A stretch of 56,076 nt of DNA from the IMG/VR virus record IMGVR_UViG_3300017730_000009, positions 1 through 56,076 of that record; one strand, written 5' to 3'. A program made the translations under genes and the position numbers. This stretch comes from a virus. The notes under the pieces were generated by a model. That model was not told the origin of the DNA and did no database searches. It was given only the letters and a program-made list of their open reading frames with translations. Of the stretch, positions 25,324 through 34,691 are shown one piece after another (position 1 is the first letter of the stretch; every line of letters starts with the position of its first letter).

Positions 25324-26834
25324 TGAGTTTAGTTAAAGAAATTATAAAAGGACTATTACCCGAGGAAGAAAAAAGAACGGTAGCAGTATATGGAGGTGGT
25401 TTTAAACCTCCTACAAATGGTCATTTTCAAGTTGTAAAAACAGCAATAAAAAATAATCCTGAAATAGATAAGTTTATTATTTTAATTGGTGGCAAAGAAA
25501 GAGACGGAGTAACACCAGAAGAATCACTTATTATATGGGACATTTATAAACAATATTTACCAATTAATGTAGAAGTAAAATTAAGTTCTAAACCTCCAAT
25601 CCAAGCAGTATACAATTATGCTAAAGAACACCCAGATGAAAATGTAATATTCATACTTGGAGCTAGAGAAGGTAATGAAGATGATTTTGCTGATATAGCT
25701 AAAAGAACTAAATCAGTAGATAATTACCCTAATTTAAGAGTAGGAACTACAGTAACACAAAGTGGGGCATCAGGAACTGCAGCTAGAAATGCAGCTAAAA
25801 TATCAGTAGAAAAATTAAGACCATTATTACCAAAAGAAGTAACAGATGAAGAAGCAGAAGAAATTTTTGGATACGTTAATAATGTAGTTAAAGAACAAAA
25901 AATATTAAAAGAAGTTTTAGATCCTATTAATTTTGATTTTAATCCTTTAATTAAATCATTAACTACAAGTATGGAAAATGATGGGTTAAAATTAAAACCA
26001 TATCCTAAAGTCAAATTTATACATACTGATTTTAAGAATGCAGATAATTTTTTCGGTAAAACCGCGTATTATGACCCCAACAATAATGAAGTTGTACTAT
26101 ACACGTTAGGTAGACATCCCAAGGATATATTACGTTCATATGCGCATGAATTAATACACGTTCACCAAAACCACGAAGACAGATTAGAAAACATTAATAC
26201 AGATAATGTTAATGAAGATGAGTATTTAGAACAAATAGAAAGAGAAGCATACGAAGAAGGAAACATAGCATTTAGAAGTTGGACTAATAAAGATCCTTTC
26301 GGATTAGCTGAAGCTATATTTGAAATAGCTGAGGATGAAGAATATTACATTTATTTAGATATGGATGGTGTGGTAGCTGATTTTGATAAACGATTTGAAG
26401 ATCTATCAGGTATGATGCCTCAAGCTTATGTTGATAAAAATGGTTTAAATGCTTTTTGGGATTTAATTGATGAAAAACATAAAGTTGCGTTTTGGCGAGG
26501 TATTGAATTAATGCCTGGTGCTCAAAAATTAGTTAAATTTGTAGAGCAATATCCATTTGAGATGTTAACTGCACCTTCAATTAAAAAACAAAGTATTATT
26601 GGAAAAGGCTTGTGGGTTAAAGATAAAATTGGTACATTATATTCAACGAAACCAAAGGTAACGTATAGATCAGCTAAACAAAAACATACAGTTAAACCAA
26701 ATTTAACAAAATTTGATATTTTAATTGATGATAAAGGTAGTACAATTGATAACTGGAACGCAGCAGGTGGTACAGGGATTTTCTATCAAAATGCTGATCA
26801 AGTAATTAATGATTTGAAAAAATTAGGTTTATGA
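25323..26834 (+). CDS. Three-domain fusion: nucleotidyltransferase-like, HExxH, HAD nucleotidase-like
   Basis: This 503-residue protein has three recognisable parts. Residues 19-165 carry V-A-V-Y-G-G-G-F-K-P-P-T-N-G-H-F, with T-x-G-H and a later S-G-A-S-G-T-A-A-R, as in nicotinamide-nucleotide/cytidylyl transferases (HxGH and ISSTxxR equivalents). Residues 225-330 contain H275-E-L-I-H279, a zinc-protease-type HExxH, with a Glu-rich helix downstream. Residues 340-503 contain Y-L-D-M-D-G-V-V-A-D-F and D-I-L-I-D-D-K, motifs I and IV of HAD 5'(3')-deoxyribonucleotidases. The combination is unusual. The first HxGH His is replaced by Thr, so activity of domain 1 is uncertain. Confidence 0.75.
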   Translation: MSLVKEIIKGLLPEEEKRTVAVYGGGFKPPTNGHFQVVKTAIKNNPEIDKFIILIGGKERDGVTPEESLIIWDIYKQYLPINVEVKLSSKPPIQAVYNYAKEHPDENVIFILGAREGNEDDFADIAKRTKSVDNYPNLRVGTTVTQSGASGTAARNAAKISVEKLRPLLPKEVTDEEAEEIFGYVNNVVKEQKILKEVLDPINFDFNPLIKSLTTSMENDGLKLKPYPKVKFIHTDFKNADNFFGKTAYYDPNNNEVVLYTLGRHPKDILRSYAHELIHVHQNHEDRLENINTDNVNEDEYLEQIEREAYEEGNIAFRSWTNKDPFGLAEAIFEIAEDEEYYIYLDMDGVVADFDKRFEDLSGMMPQAYVDKNGLNAFWDLIDEKHKVAFWRGIELMPGAQKLVKFVEQYPFEMLTAPSIKKQSIIGKGLWVKDKIGTLYSTKPKVTYRSAKQKHTVKPNLTKFDILIDDKGSTIDNWNAAGGTGIFYQNADQVINDLKKLGL

Positions 26835-27400
26835 CCCAACTAAAAAAAGAATTTCAAAAGAAAGATGTTGAAAGAATCCGTAATCTTGTTCAAGGTAAAT
26901 ATGGAGAAAAAACAAGAGAATCAATAGGTTACACACCACCTGAAGAACAATATAAAGAAGGAGATATTTGGGAATCAAGAGATGGTCGTACTTGGACTAT
27001 TAAAGATGGTATAAAACAAAATATTACTAAATTAGATAAAGCTAAAAAAGCTCATGTAATGCCTTTATTTTGTCCTAAATGTAAAAAAATAATGGACCAA
27101 AGGGTAGATAAACCATATTATAATACCTACAAATTCTGTTTAAATTGCTATGCTAAATTTGAAGATAAATTAAAAGCAGAAGGTAAATATGAAGAATACT
27201 TTAATAACATTAATAACAAAGTAATAGATAGTAGAATCCAGGATTTTAAAGATTTCGTAGAATCAAAACTAAATGAATCAAATACTGGCCATGTTACTGA
27301 ACAAGGTGATGTAGAAACTTGGCATGGTAAATTAAATGTTGAAAGAGTAGATGAGTATGTAAAAGAAACAGTTGAGTATCTAGAGTCACTTAAAAAATAA
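26831..27400 (+). CDS. Zinc-ribbon protein, unknown function
   Basis: This 189-residue protein overlaps the fusion gene by 4 bases. A treble-clef or ribbon is visible: C81-P-K-C84 and C103-L-N-C106. The N-terminus has Y-K-E-G-D-I-W-E-S-R-D-G-R-T-W-T, a small beta module. The segment F-K-D-F-V-E-S-K-L-N-E-S near residue 140 is one of the recurring amphipathic K/E-L tracts found in many proteins of this region. It may be a nucleic-acid-binding or virion-associated protein. Confidence 0.6.
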   Translation: MTQLKKEFQKKDVERIRNLVQGKYGEKTRESIGYTPPEEQYKEGDIWESRDGRTWTIKDGIKQNITKLDKAKKAHVMPLFCPKCKKIMDQRVDKPYYNTYKFCLNCYAKFEDKLKAEGKYEEYFNNINNKVIDSRIQDFKDFVESKLNESNTGHVTEQGDVETWHGKLNVERVDEYVKETVEYLESLKK

Positions 27401-27407
27401 TTTTACA

Positions 27408-27416
27408 TATTTATAA
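27408..27416 (+). promoter_or_regulatory. TATTTATAA element
   Basis: Exact copy in the 29-base gap, followed by TAAAATAAAA and ending 13 bases before the ATG at 27430. It has the common extended form ATATTTATAATAAAA. Confidence 0.5.
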
Positions 27417-27429
27417 TAAAATAAAAGTA

Positions 27430-27813
27430 ATGAAAGACAATTTTGACCATCACGCTTGGAAGCTAAATCAGCTACATGAAGAAATCCGTAAGGAAATTGA
27501 AATGTATATTGATGGCCTTATCCCATTAATTAAAAAAATTGATTTTTGGTATACAGATTTTGGACGTTTATATAAGATAAAAGTCTTAGATGAAAACGGG
27601 GATGAATTAACAGTTAAAGATGAAGACGATTATAGAGGAGAAAGAAGATTTAATAGTGATGATATTCGTTATGTAGCTAAAAAATTAGGAGTTCAAGTAA
27701 ACAATGATTTTGGTGGTAGAACTTATGATTTTAATTATTATAAAGATCTAGAACCAGTATTTGATAATTTAGGGATTGAATTAGATCATGATGATTCAAT
27801 GGATGTAAGCTAA
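27430..27813 (+). CDS. Unknown acidic protein
   Basis: This 127-residue protein is rich in Asp, Glu, Tyr and Lys. It has an N-terminal helix (H-A-W-K-L-N-Q-L-H-E-E-I-R-K-E-I-E), then short beta segments and an acidic end. It overlaps the next gene at one base (TAATG). No family is recognised. The gene is likely co-expressed with the following two. Confidence 0.6.
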   Translation: MKDNFDHHAWKLNQLHEEIRKEIEMYIDGLIPLIKKIDFWYTDFGRLYKIKVLDENGDELTVKDEDDYRGERRFNSDDIRYVAKKLGVQVNNDFGGRTYDFNYYKDLEPVFDNLGIELDHDDSMDVS

Positions 27814-28496
27814 TGGAAAATTTAAACGAAAGAATTAAATCAGCAGTTAACGAAAAACTGTGTAAGAAAGGTGAAGCATATCGCAAACGCAGAATGGCTG
27901 CAGGTGAAAAATCATCTGCTTACTTATCTGGTCGTGCTGTAAAAGTATGTAAAGGTCAAATAAGCGGTAGAAAAAAGAAAAAAACTAACGAATCATATTT
28001 AGAAGAAAATTTTGAAATAAGTTCTTTAGCTAAGGAGTTAGCGAACGCAGTTGAAGATAAATTAGAAGACAAAAAAGATGAATTAAATGAGGTAGTTGAT
28101 CCTATTTCTGTTTTATCTACAGTACTAGCTGGTACTACATTAACTAATATTTTAGCCAAGTATATTGGTAAATTATTTAAAAAATATAATTTTGGTAAAG
28201 GAGAAGCAGCTGCTAAAAAAATAGAAAGTTTTACCCATAAATTAGAAAATGATTTTAAAGGCCCAATTAAAAGGGTAGTTGGATTATTTACTAAAGATGA
28301 AAAATCAAAATCCTTAGTTACTAATAGCTTATATGCTTTATTAATATTAGGTTTAGGATTAAAAGCAGGTGGTGGTGCATTACAAAGTTTAAGCAAAGGT
28401 AATATATCAGCTGGAACAATAAGTGGGTTAAAAGCAGCTTTAAAAGGTAAAGATTTATCATCATTATTAAAAGATATAGCATCAGCAGCAACATAA
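27813..28496 (+). CDS. Basic/hydrophobic protein, possible membrane or DNA-associated virion protein
   Basis: This 227-residue protein starts with L-N-E-R-I-K-S-A-V-N-E-K-L, one of the recurring amphipathic tracts. It is followed by a very basic module with two Cys (E-K-L-C-K-K-G-E and V-K-V-C-K-G) and a K-rich stretch. The second half has two Gly/Ala/Leu-rich hydrophobic segments (around residues 100-120 and 175-195) that could be membrane helices or a helical hairpin. The stop overlaps the next start. Function is unknown; it resembles small structural or internal proteins of marine T4-like phages in its layout. Confidence 0.55.
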   Translation: MENLNERIKSAVNEKLCKKGEAYRKRRMAAGEKSSAYLSGRAVKVCKGQISGRKKKKTNESYLEENFEISSLAKELANAVEDKLEDKKDELNEVVDPISVLSTVLAGTTLTNILAKYIGKLFKKYNFGKGEAAAKKIESFTHKLENDFKGPIKRVVGLFTKDEKSKSLVTNSLYALLILGLGLKAGGGALQSLSKGNISAGTISGLKAALKGKDLSSLLKDIASAAT

Positions 28497-28768
28497 TGGT
28501 ACAAGATAAACTAACAGAAAGAATACAAGAATCCTTACGTGATTGGTTTAAAAAAGAAAATTGGGTAAGAATAAATACTTCAGGTAATATATCTGGTGAT
28601 TGTGGTACAATGAAAAAAGGTAAAGCCACTACTAGATGTTTACCTAAGAAAAAAGCACAATCTTTAACTAAAGCACAGCGTAAAGCTACAGTTGCTAAAA
28701 AAGTTAGAGGTAGTAAAAAAGGAAAGCAGTTTGTGAAAAACACAAAGAAGGCTAAATTTAGTAAATAA
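28496..28768 (+). CDS. Small, very basic protein (possible DNA-binding internal protein)
   Basis: This 90-residue protein begins with K-L-T-E-R-I-Q-E-S-L-R-D-W (amphipathic tract), then C-G-T-M-K-K-G-K-A and R-C-L-P-K-K-K-A, and ends in an extremely Lys-rich tail. The high net positive charge suggests DNA or RNA binding. A similar basic Cys-bearing tail occurs at the end of the protein at 34692-35765. It could be packaged with the genome as an internal protein. Confidence 0.55.
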   Translation: MVQDKLTERIQESLRDWFKKENWVRINTSGNISGDCGTMKKGKATTRCLPKKKAQSLTKAQRKATVAKKVRGSKKGKQFVKNTKKAKFSK

Positions 28769-28785
28769 CAAAAACAAAAATAAAA

Positions 28786-29727
28786 ATGAAAAAAACAATC
28801 TTAATCTTATTATTGTCGATATTTGTTATATCATGTAACAATAATAAAAAAGTAGAAAAAGTAGTAAATGATCCTATAACATATGATGTTGAATTTGATG
28901 TGGATTATAACAAATGTGGAGTAGATCCAGTTGTTAGTGTAGGTGGTGTTGATTTTGGAGACGAAAGTTCAGTAAAAGCTGGTAGAGTAGCTTCTAAAAA
29001 TGGATACATAAACATATCAAAAATTGAAGCAGACATCGATTTATCTAATTTAGCACAACGTTCAGACTTTACAGGTGATTGGTTAAATGCAGCTTTTTAT
29101 GCTGTTAGTAGCGCTAAACAACCTAAAGGAAATGGAAATTATTGTGATGCTGAGTTTCAACCTAAACCAGGTGAACCAGGTTATCCATGTCCATTTTGTC
29201 AAGAAATTGATTTCTTAGAAACTAATGGTCAAAAAATGTTCCAACATACTTTACATTTAGCTGACGATAAAGGAGGACCTCAAAGATATGAAGTGTCTTA
29301 TACAGAAGCAGCTAATACAGATTGTTGGGAATGGGATGAAATGCAAGCAGCAGCTGGATCAGATGGTGTACATAGTTTAGTAGGTAAAATCGATCCAAAC
29401 AAACCATTTCATATGGTAGTTGATTTTAATGCTGATTACACAAATATGATTATTACTTTATCTCAAGACTCAAATAGTGTAAAAGTGTTTGATATGACAG
29501 AACCAGCATACCCAGCTAGTAATACTTTAGATATGAGTAAATTAAAAGATGCTATGGCTGTGGGTTGGTGGTTTACACCTTCTTATCATGGTGATTGGTC
29601 ACCTGGTGTAAATGATCCTCACTGGTATAAAGATAGTGGTGGTGAATGTAGTCACGGTACTTTATGTGGTCAAGGTGGAGGATGGAAACTTTCCAACCTT
29701 AAAGTAACAGCAGAAAATAAAATATAA
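28786..29727 (+). CDS. Lipoprotein with GH16/concanavalin-like domain
   Basis: This 313-residue protein begins with a clear lipoprotein signal: M-K-K, a Leu/Ile-rich core, then V-I-S-C17 followed by N-N-N. The mature part has paired Cys residues and E140-I-D-F-L-E145, fitting the E-x-D-x-x-E catalytic motif of GH16-type glucanases, with many Trp and aromatic residues and a W-W-F-T-P-S strand. It could hydrolyse or bind a cell-surface polysaccharide from the host envelope. Such a lipoprotein in a phage might modify the host surface or exclude other phages. The lipoprotein call is strong; the GH16 call is moderate. Confidence 0.7.
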   Translation: MKKTILILLLSIFVISCNNNKKVEKVVNDPITYDVEFDVDYNKCGVDPVVSVGGVDFGDESSVKAGRVASKNGYINISKIEADIDLSNLAQRSDFTGDWLNAAFYAVSSAKQPKGNGNYCDAEFQPKPGEPGYPCPFCQEIDFLETNGQKMFQHTLHLADDKGGPQRYEVSYTEAANTDCWEWDEMQAAAGSDGVHSLVGKIDPNKPFHMVVDFNADYTNMIITLSQDSNSVKVFDMTEPAYPASNTLDMSKLKDAMAVGWWFTPSYHGDWSPGVNDPHWYKDSGGECSHGTLCGQGGGWKLSNLKVTAENKI

Positions 29728-29729
29728 AT

Positions 29730-30596
29730 ATGAAAAAAGTATTATTATTATTGGGATTATTATTAACGGGATGCTCAACAACGTGGCATGTAAGTACCGT
29801 TGGTCATGATCCCATTTATGATACAGTTTTAGAAGTACCTGCTGATGTACAAATAGATACATTAAATTACAGGCAACTACAATGGAAATTAAGAACTGAT
29901 TTTCAATTTAGATATGATTTTGCTCAGTATGCTTTAAGTCAACCTAGATCATTTGATTGGAATAATCGTATATTAGGTAATAGATATAATTTTTATAACC
30001 CATATTGGAGTTATAGCTATTCTTGGAACAGAGATATGATGTGGAATGATTGGGTATGGGGTTATCCATATTCTAATTGGGGTTGGAATAGTTGGAATAG
30101 ACCTTATTGGGGTTGGAATAACCATTATTATGGATGGAACAGTTGGGGTTGGAATAATTGGGGCTGGAGACAAGAAATGAATAATTATGCTTGGCAACAT
30201 AGAAATAGACCTAATACAGCTTATATTAATGGAAGAAGAGGTTCTAATAATATAGAAAATAGAGTTGTTGTTAATAGAAACAAACCAAGAGTTAATGTTG
30301 ATCAAAACAACGTTGATATAATTGCTACTAAAATACGTAGAAGAATAAACAACAAACCACGAGTTTATAATAATCCAAATAATCCTAATATAAATAATAA
30401 TAGTAGGCCTAGAATTAATAATAATAATTCTAAACCTGTTAGAGGATATGGTAGACCAGAGATTAATAATAATAACTCTTCTAATATTTATACTAGACCG
30501 TCGTCAAACAATAGCACCACTACTACAAGACCTTCAAGTAATGTAAGTAGAGGCAGTAATGTTTCACGAGGAGGTAATTCTAACAGAAGAAACTAA
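29730..30596 (+). CDS. Lipoprotein with Trp/Asn/Tyr-rich low-complexity domain
   Basis: This 288-residue protein starts with M-K-K-V-L-L-L-L-G-L-L-L-T-G-C15, a textbook lipobox. Residues 90-155 are a run of W-G-W-N, W-N-S-W and Y-W-G-W-N units; the rest is dominated by Asn, Arg and Pro with a disordered Asn/Ser/Arg-rich C-terminus. Similar lipoproteins are common in Bacteroidetes genomes, which supports that host range. It follows the GH16-like lipoprotein after 2 bases. Function unknown; cell-surface exposure, adhesion or superinfection exclusion are possibilities. Confidence 0.65.
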   Translation: MKKVLLLLGLLLTGCSTTWHVSTVGHDPIYDTVLEVPADVQIDTLNYRQLQWKLRTDFQFRYDFAQYALSQPRSFDWNNRILGNRYNFYNPYWSYSYSWNRDMMWNDWVWGYPYSNWGWNSWNRPYWGWNNHYYGWNSWGWNNWGWRQEMNNYAWQHRNRPNTAYINGRRGSNNIENRVVVNRNKPRVNVDQNNVDIIATKIRRRINNKPRVYNNPNNPNINNNSRPRINNNNSKPVRGYGRPEINNNNSSNIYTRPSSNNSTTTTRPSSNVSRGSNVSRGGNSNRRN

Positions 30597-30605
30597 TATT
30601 TATAA
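30597..30605 (+). promoter_or_regulatory. TATTTATAA element
   Basis: Exact copy that begins at the stop codon of the upstream lipoprotein gene (TAATATTTATAA) and ends 15 bases before the ATG at 30621. Confidence 0.5.
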
Positions 30606-30620
30606 ATAAAAATATACATA

Positions 30621-31481
30621 ATGGACAACTTTGATTACAAAAAATACCTTAGAGAAGGAAGAATCAACAAAGATTTTAGCCAACTTGATGAGAAAAAAGA
30701 AGACTCTAAAAAAGGTAATAAAGAAGAGCAAAAAAGAATGGAAGGCGCTATTAGAGATAATAGAGACCACATCAAATCTTTAGAAAAAGACATTAAAGCT
30801 GATGAAAGAAAATTATCTAAGCTTAAAAAAGACGAACCTAAAGACGTTAACGAAATGAAAAAGCAAGGATACGACGATAGAGAAGACGAATCTCTAGGTG
30901 CTCGTAGAGGTGCTGAAAAAGACAAGAAACAATCTATGAAAGATCGTAGAGATGATTCTTACGGAAAATTTGGTAAACGTGATGCTGAGAAAAAAGGCAA
31001 AAATAAAATTAATAAAGAAGAGATTGAAGTAGAAGAAGGATACGGTAAAAAATATGAAGAAGATGACGTAAAAGCTATGTCAGAATCTTCTAAAATGAGT
31101 GTATCTGAATTAAAAGCTAAAATCAAAGAAACTATATTAGCTGAATTATCTGAAGAATCACAATATAATGCCTCTATTTACTCAGAAGCTGAAGAAGACG
31201 TAGATGTTGACATCGAAGATGATGTAGAAGCAGACGTTGATGTAGATGTTCAAGATACAGTAGATGTTGATGCTGAAGGAGACGAAATTGATATTGTAAA
31301 GCCAGCTGTTAAAGCAAAGGTTGAAGTAGGATTATCTCCAGAAGAAGAAATAGTACAAGATTCTTTAAAAGCTGCAATGGATGCTGCAGATGCTTTAGGA
31401 AACGATAAATTAGCTGATCAAATTGGAAATACAATTACATTTTTCACTAGAGAATATGTAGTTGGAAGAAATTCTGATTAA
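30621..31481 (+). CDS. Highly charged protein with Asp-Val repeats, unknown
   Basis: This 286-residue protein begins with F-D-Y-K-K-Y-L-R-E-G-R-I-N-K, an amphipathic N-terminal motif, followed by about 140 residues of Lys/Glu/Asp-rich coiled coil. A second tract S-E-L-K-A-K-I-K-E-T-I-L-A-E-L follows, then an acidic alternating Asp-Val segment (about residues 190-225) and a helical C-terminal domain. It looks like a scaffold, internal or capsid-associated protein. No enzymatic motif is visible and no family recognised. Confidence 0.6.
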   Translation: MDNFDYKKYLREGRINKDFSQLDEKKEDSKKGNKEEQKRMEGAIRDNRDHIKSLEKDIKADERKLSKLKKDEPKDVNEMKKQGYDDREDESLGARRGAEKDKKQSMKDRRDDSYGKFGKRDAEKKGKNKINKEEIEVEEGYGKKYEEDDVKAMSESSKMSVSELKAKIKETILAELSEESQYNASIYSEAEEDVDVDIEDDVEADVDVDVQDTVDVDAEGDEIDIVKPAVKAKVEVGLSPEEEIVQDSLKAAMDAADALGNDKLADQIGNTITFFTREYVVGRNSD

Positions 31482-31484
31482 TAC

Positions 31485-33020
31485 ATGCTTAACGAACGCA
31501 AACTTACGGAAAGAGAACTAGAATCACGCGAAGTTGTCCTTCAAGGTTTATTGAATAATAAACGTAATTTAGTTAAAAAGTACGGTAAGGATGCAGAACA
31601 AGTAATGTATGGAATAGCAACAAAGAAAGCTAAATCTAAAGTTGAAGGCATGAATAAAGATAGAATCAAAGAACTTATACAACAGTCTCTAACCAGAGAA
31701 GATAAAAAACCACAAAACAAAGACTTTTGGGCTGACTACACTGACATAGGTCAAGCTTATGTAGAAGGATTTAATAAACCACATTCTCTAACAGATAGTG
31801 ATTTCGAAGTACTAGGTAAAAAAGTAGTTGATTCATTATATAAAGGTGATATAGGTAAAGCATATGACGAGCTTGTTAAAGGAATAAGAGAAGATAATGA
31901 TCCATCAGGAGCAGATCTTGAAGGAGATCCAGATGAAAAAGTAGTAGGTGAAGATGTTGAAGGTTCTTTAGGATTTAAATTAGAACAAGCAGTTGTAGAT
32001 CTTAGAGATGCAGCTGATAACATCGAAAGAGCAGGTGAAGAAGCTAGAGAAATTGTTAGACAATATTTTCCAAATGAATTATCAAGATTAGACGCTTATG
32101 GCGCCTTTAATAATGTATACTCAGCTAATAGATATGATGTTACTTTAGGTAGCTTCATTGATAGATTAGAAGAAGAAGGATTTGAAATTGATGATGATGG
32201 TGATGTATTTGTTAATGAAAGACTTGATTTTGATGAAGTTTTAACTCTAAGAGGTATGAAAGCTGAAATCCAAGATGAAATCAATCAGTTATATAGAGAT
32301 ATGGAGCAAGAAGCAGAACCAGAAGGAGGAGAAATAGCTGATTATTATGGTGATCAATTAAATAAATTAGAAAGTCGTTTATACAAAATTAGTAAACAAC
32401 TCCGTGATTATGATATGAATGAATCATTAACTGAAGTAATGGATGGTGGTTCTTTATTTGATTATTTTTCTAAAAAAGGATACATAGTAAAAGAACGAGG
32501 TGAAGTTAGAAATAACCCAGGTTTTTTATCATATATTGTAACAAACAATAACGGAAGATATCCACAAACTGTAATATTCCAACATAATAAAGATAATGAT
32601 GAATTTATGATCAGTCAAATGGGTGGTTATAAAATTGATCAAGAAGAAGCTGTCTTAGCAGGAATGAGAGAAGCAGGCCAATCAGGAGCAGTAGGAATAG
32701 ATTCTTATATGACAGATGGAAATTACACCCCAGTTGATATTTCAATTGATGGGTTAAAAAGAGCAGTTGATCATACAATGAGTGGTCTTGAAAGAGAAGC
32801 TAAAGCACAAAGTGATTTTTATAGCGCTAGAGGACGTACATCAGGTACTATAGATGAAAAAATATCTACTTTAGTGAAAGAAAAACTAACAAAATCATCT
32901 TCAGTAGAAGACCATGTTGAAGATTTTAAAGATTCAGATGCACCTCAATTTAAAGGTAAATCCCTTAAAAAAATTAAACAAATGGCATTAGCGTCGTTTT
33001 TATCTAAACAGAAAAAATAA
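31485..33020 (+). CDS. Large charged protein, unknown (possible virion/internal protein)
   Basis: This 511-residue protein starts with a charged helical N-terminus ([14 protein letters not shown]). It has an I-K-E-L-I-Q-Q-S-L tract near residue 63, acidic segments around 150-190 and 245-260, an [11 protein letters not shown] segment near 315 (a plausible L-x-E prohead-protease site) and a C-terminal K-E-K-L-T-K-S-S tract. It lies three bases after the upstream gene and overlaps the next (TAATG). No known fold is recognised. Confidence 0.6.
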   Translation: MLNERKLTERELESREVVLQGLLNNKRNLVKKYGKDAEQVMYGIATKKAKSKVEGMNKDRIKELIQQSLTREDKKPQNKDFWADYTDIGQAYVEGFNKPHSLTDSDFEVLGKKVVDSLYKGDIGKAYDELVKGIREDNDPSGADLEGDPDEKVVGEDVEGSLGFKLEQAVVDLRDAADNIERAGEEAREIVRQYFPNELSRLDAYGAFNNVYSANRYDVTLGSFIDRLEEEGFEIDDDGDVFVNERLDFDEVLTLRGMKAEIQDEINQLYRDMEQEAEPEGGEIADYYGDQLNKLESRLYKISKQLRDYDMNESLTEVMDGGSLFDYFSKKGYIVKERGEVRNNPGFLSYIVTNNNGRYPQTVIFQHNKDNDEFMISQMGGYKIDQEEAVLAGMREAGQSGAVGIDSYMTDGNYTPVDISIDGLKRAVDHTMSGLEREAKAQSDFYSARGRTSGTIDEKISTLVKEKLTKSSSVEDHVEDFKDSDAPQFKGKSLKKIKQMALASFLSKQKK

Positions 33021-33469
33021 TGACAGCAGCTGAATTAAGAGAAAAAATTAGAGCTCTAGCACTACAAGTGGTAGATGAAAAAGGCAAAGCAGATGATGCT
33101 GCTGAGGCTTATGATGAGCTAACTAAATTCCCAGAACTCAAAGATATAATAGTTTCGTTATTAACCCATGAATTTGATTCATTCTTAGAAGGAATAGATT
33201 GGGTTGCCCCTCGTCCATCAACATTCAGAATTAAATTACTGAATGGACAATTTTTCTTACTTCAATTTACTCCACGTAGTTGGATAGCACAAGTAGAAGG
33301 TAAGAAATACTATTTACTAAATCTTGATGAAGAAGAATATGCTGCCTTAGCTATTGCTCGTATATTACAATATGGCCCAGAAAGTGGAGCCGAAGTAGAA
33401 GGAAGTGAAACCGATTCAGCACCTGAAGTAGAAGATGAAGTAGATGTTGATGTAGACGTAGAAGCATAA
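33020..33469 (+). CDS. Small protein with acidic Asp-Val tail, unknown
   Basis: This 149-residue protein has a helical N-terminal half and a short beta segment (F-R-I-K-L-L-N-G-Q-F-F-L-L-Q-F), ending in an acidic tail with alternating D-V-D-V-D-V like the protein at 30621. It overlaps both neighbours at the TAATG junctions, so it is part of a tight unit. Function unknown. Confidence 0.6.
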   Translation: MTAAELREKIRALALQVVDEKGKADDAAEAYDELTKFPELKDIIVSLLTHEFDSFLEGIDWVAPRPSTFRIKLLNGQFFLLQFTPRSWIAQVEGKKYYLLNLDEEEYAALAIARILQYGPESGAEVEGSETDSAPEVEDEVDVDVDVEA

Positions 33470-34671
33470 TGAATATATTTGATAAATTTTTTACAAAATT
33501 CGCTTACAAATTCGATAAAGGATATCCGGATATGGATAATCCTAATGATGTAGCTTTACTAGAATCTTATATTAGTAGATTAACTGAAGAAAAATTTAGT
33601 TTAAAAGAAGCATCTGTTACATCAAATACTAAAAAAGCAATAGAAAAAATATTAGACTCAGAAGTGGGTAAAAATGCAGGTTTAACTAAAATGGCTAACT
33701 CTGTTAGAATAGGTAATAAACAAAAAATATCAGGCGAAGAATTTATTGATATTATTAAAAAAGTTCATGTTGTAGATGACATTGAAGTAGTAGGTCCTAG
33801 AACAGGTGATAATAAAAGTGGTAAATTTAATTTATATAAATTTAAAACAGAAGATGGTGATGTAGCTATGTATTTAGCTGGTGGTGGAAATGAAGGAGAA
33901 AAATATGAACAAGATTTTGTAGGCCAAGCAAAATCACTTGCAGGAGAACCTAATGATTCATTACCAATAAGATTACAAACTTTATATAATGGTTTAGGGA
34001 TAGACAATTCAGAATTATCACCAGATGATATTTCATTTGCTGGTGCTACTGATACAAAACGTAGTTTAAATTTTGAAGGTCCTAAAGATATAGGAAAAAC
34101 AATCTCAGATTTAACTATTAACTATAAAGGAAAAGATTATTATATATCATTAAAAAATAAAGCAGGATCAGGAATTTATAGTGGAAAAAATATACCATTC
34201 TTTGTTTATGAAGATGGAAAAGTAGTTTATGATTCTAGTAAAGACAGTGTTGCTCCTGCTATTGATGTTTTATTTAACATATTTAATATTGATAGAGAAA
34301 GAACAGCACAAGGTATAGATAATTATATTAACCAAACAGGAGATGTAGATGATTGGTCTGAAGTTAATATTGAAGATGATAAATTTGAAGCATTTTTAGC
34401 ATCATCTGTGGGATATGGTTATTATTATGTAAAAGAAATTAAAGGAGATGATGTAAAAGTTGTCCCTATACTTACAGCTCAGGATGCTTTAGATGCTGTA
34501 GGACAAATAACAAAGGCAGAAATAAAATACCCAGGTAAAAACACTAAGAATGTTAGTGTTAAACTACAAGCTGATAGTCCATTATTTGGACCTTCTCAAT
34601 ATGATGTTGTAGGTAGAAACACTCAAGGACAAATTTTACCAATGTCTTTAAGAATAACAAAATCTAAGTAA
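33469..34671 (+). CDS. Unknown protein, about 400 residues
   Basis: The N-terminus (F-D-K-F-F-T-K-F-A-Y-K-F-D-K-G) is amphipathic, followed by S-R-L-T-E-E-K-F-S-L-K-E-A, with a possible L-x-E processing site. The central part is Gly- and Asp-rich mixed alpha/beta, with D-Y-Y-I-S-L-K-N-K-A-G-S-G near residue 225, reminiscent of a nuclease-type beta hairpin (S-x-K) but without the rest of a catalytic set. I do not assign a function. It is the last gene of a coupled set before an element at 34672. Confidence 0.55.
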   Translation: MNIFDKFFTKFAYKFDKGYPDMDNPNDVALLESYISRLTEEKFSLKEASVTSNTKKAIEKILDSEVGKNAGLTKMANSVRIGNKQKISGEEFIDIIKKVHVVDDIEVVGPRTGDNKSGKFNLYKFKTEDGDVAMYLAGGGNEGEKYEQDFVGQAKSLAGEPNDSLPIRLQTLYNGLGIDNSELSPDDISFAGATDTKRSLNFEGPKDIGKTISDLTINYKGKDYYISLKNKAGSGIYSGKNIPFFVYEDGKVVYDSSKDSVAPAIDVLFNIFNIDRERTAQGIDNYINQTGDVDDWSEVNIEDDKFEAFLASSVGYGYYYVKEIKGDDVKVVPILTAQDALDAVGQITKAEIKYPGKNTKNVSVKLQADSPLFGPSQYDVVGRNTQGQILPMSLRITKSK

Positions 34672-34680
34672 TATTTATAA
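34672..34680 (+). promoter_or_regulatory. TATTTATAA element
   Basis: Exact copy immediately after the upstream stop, followed by TAAAATAAG and ending 11 bases before the ATG at 34692. Confidence 0.5.
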
Positions 34681-34691
34681 TAAAATAAGAT

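Noticed and set aside
27956-28743. Minus-strand ORFs opposite the basic proteins (182 and 140 residues)
   Set aside because: They overlap well-supported + strand genes, are hydrophobic/low-complexity, and lack upstream signals. All other supported genes are on the + strand.
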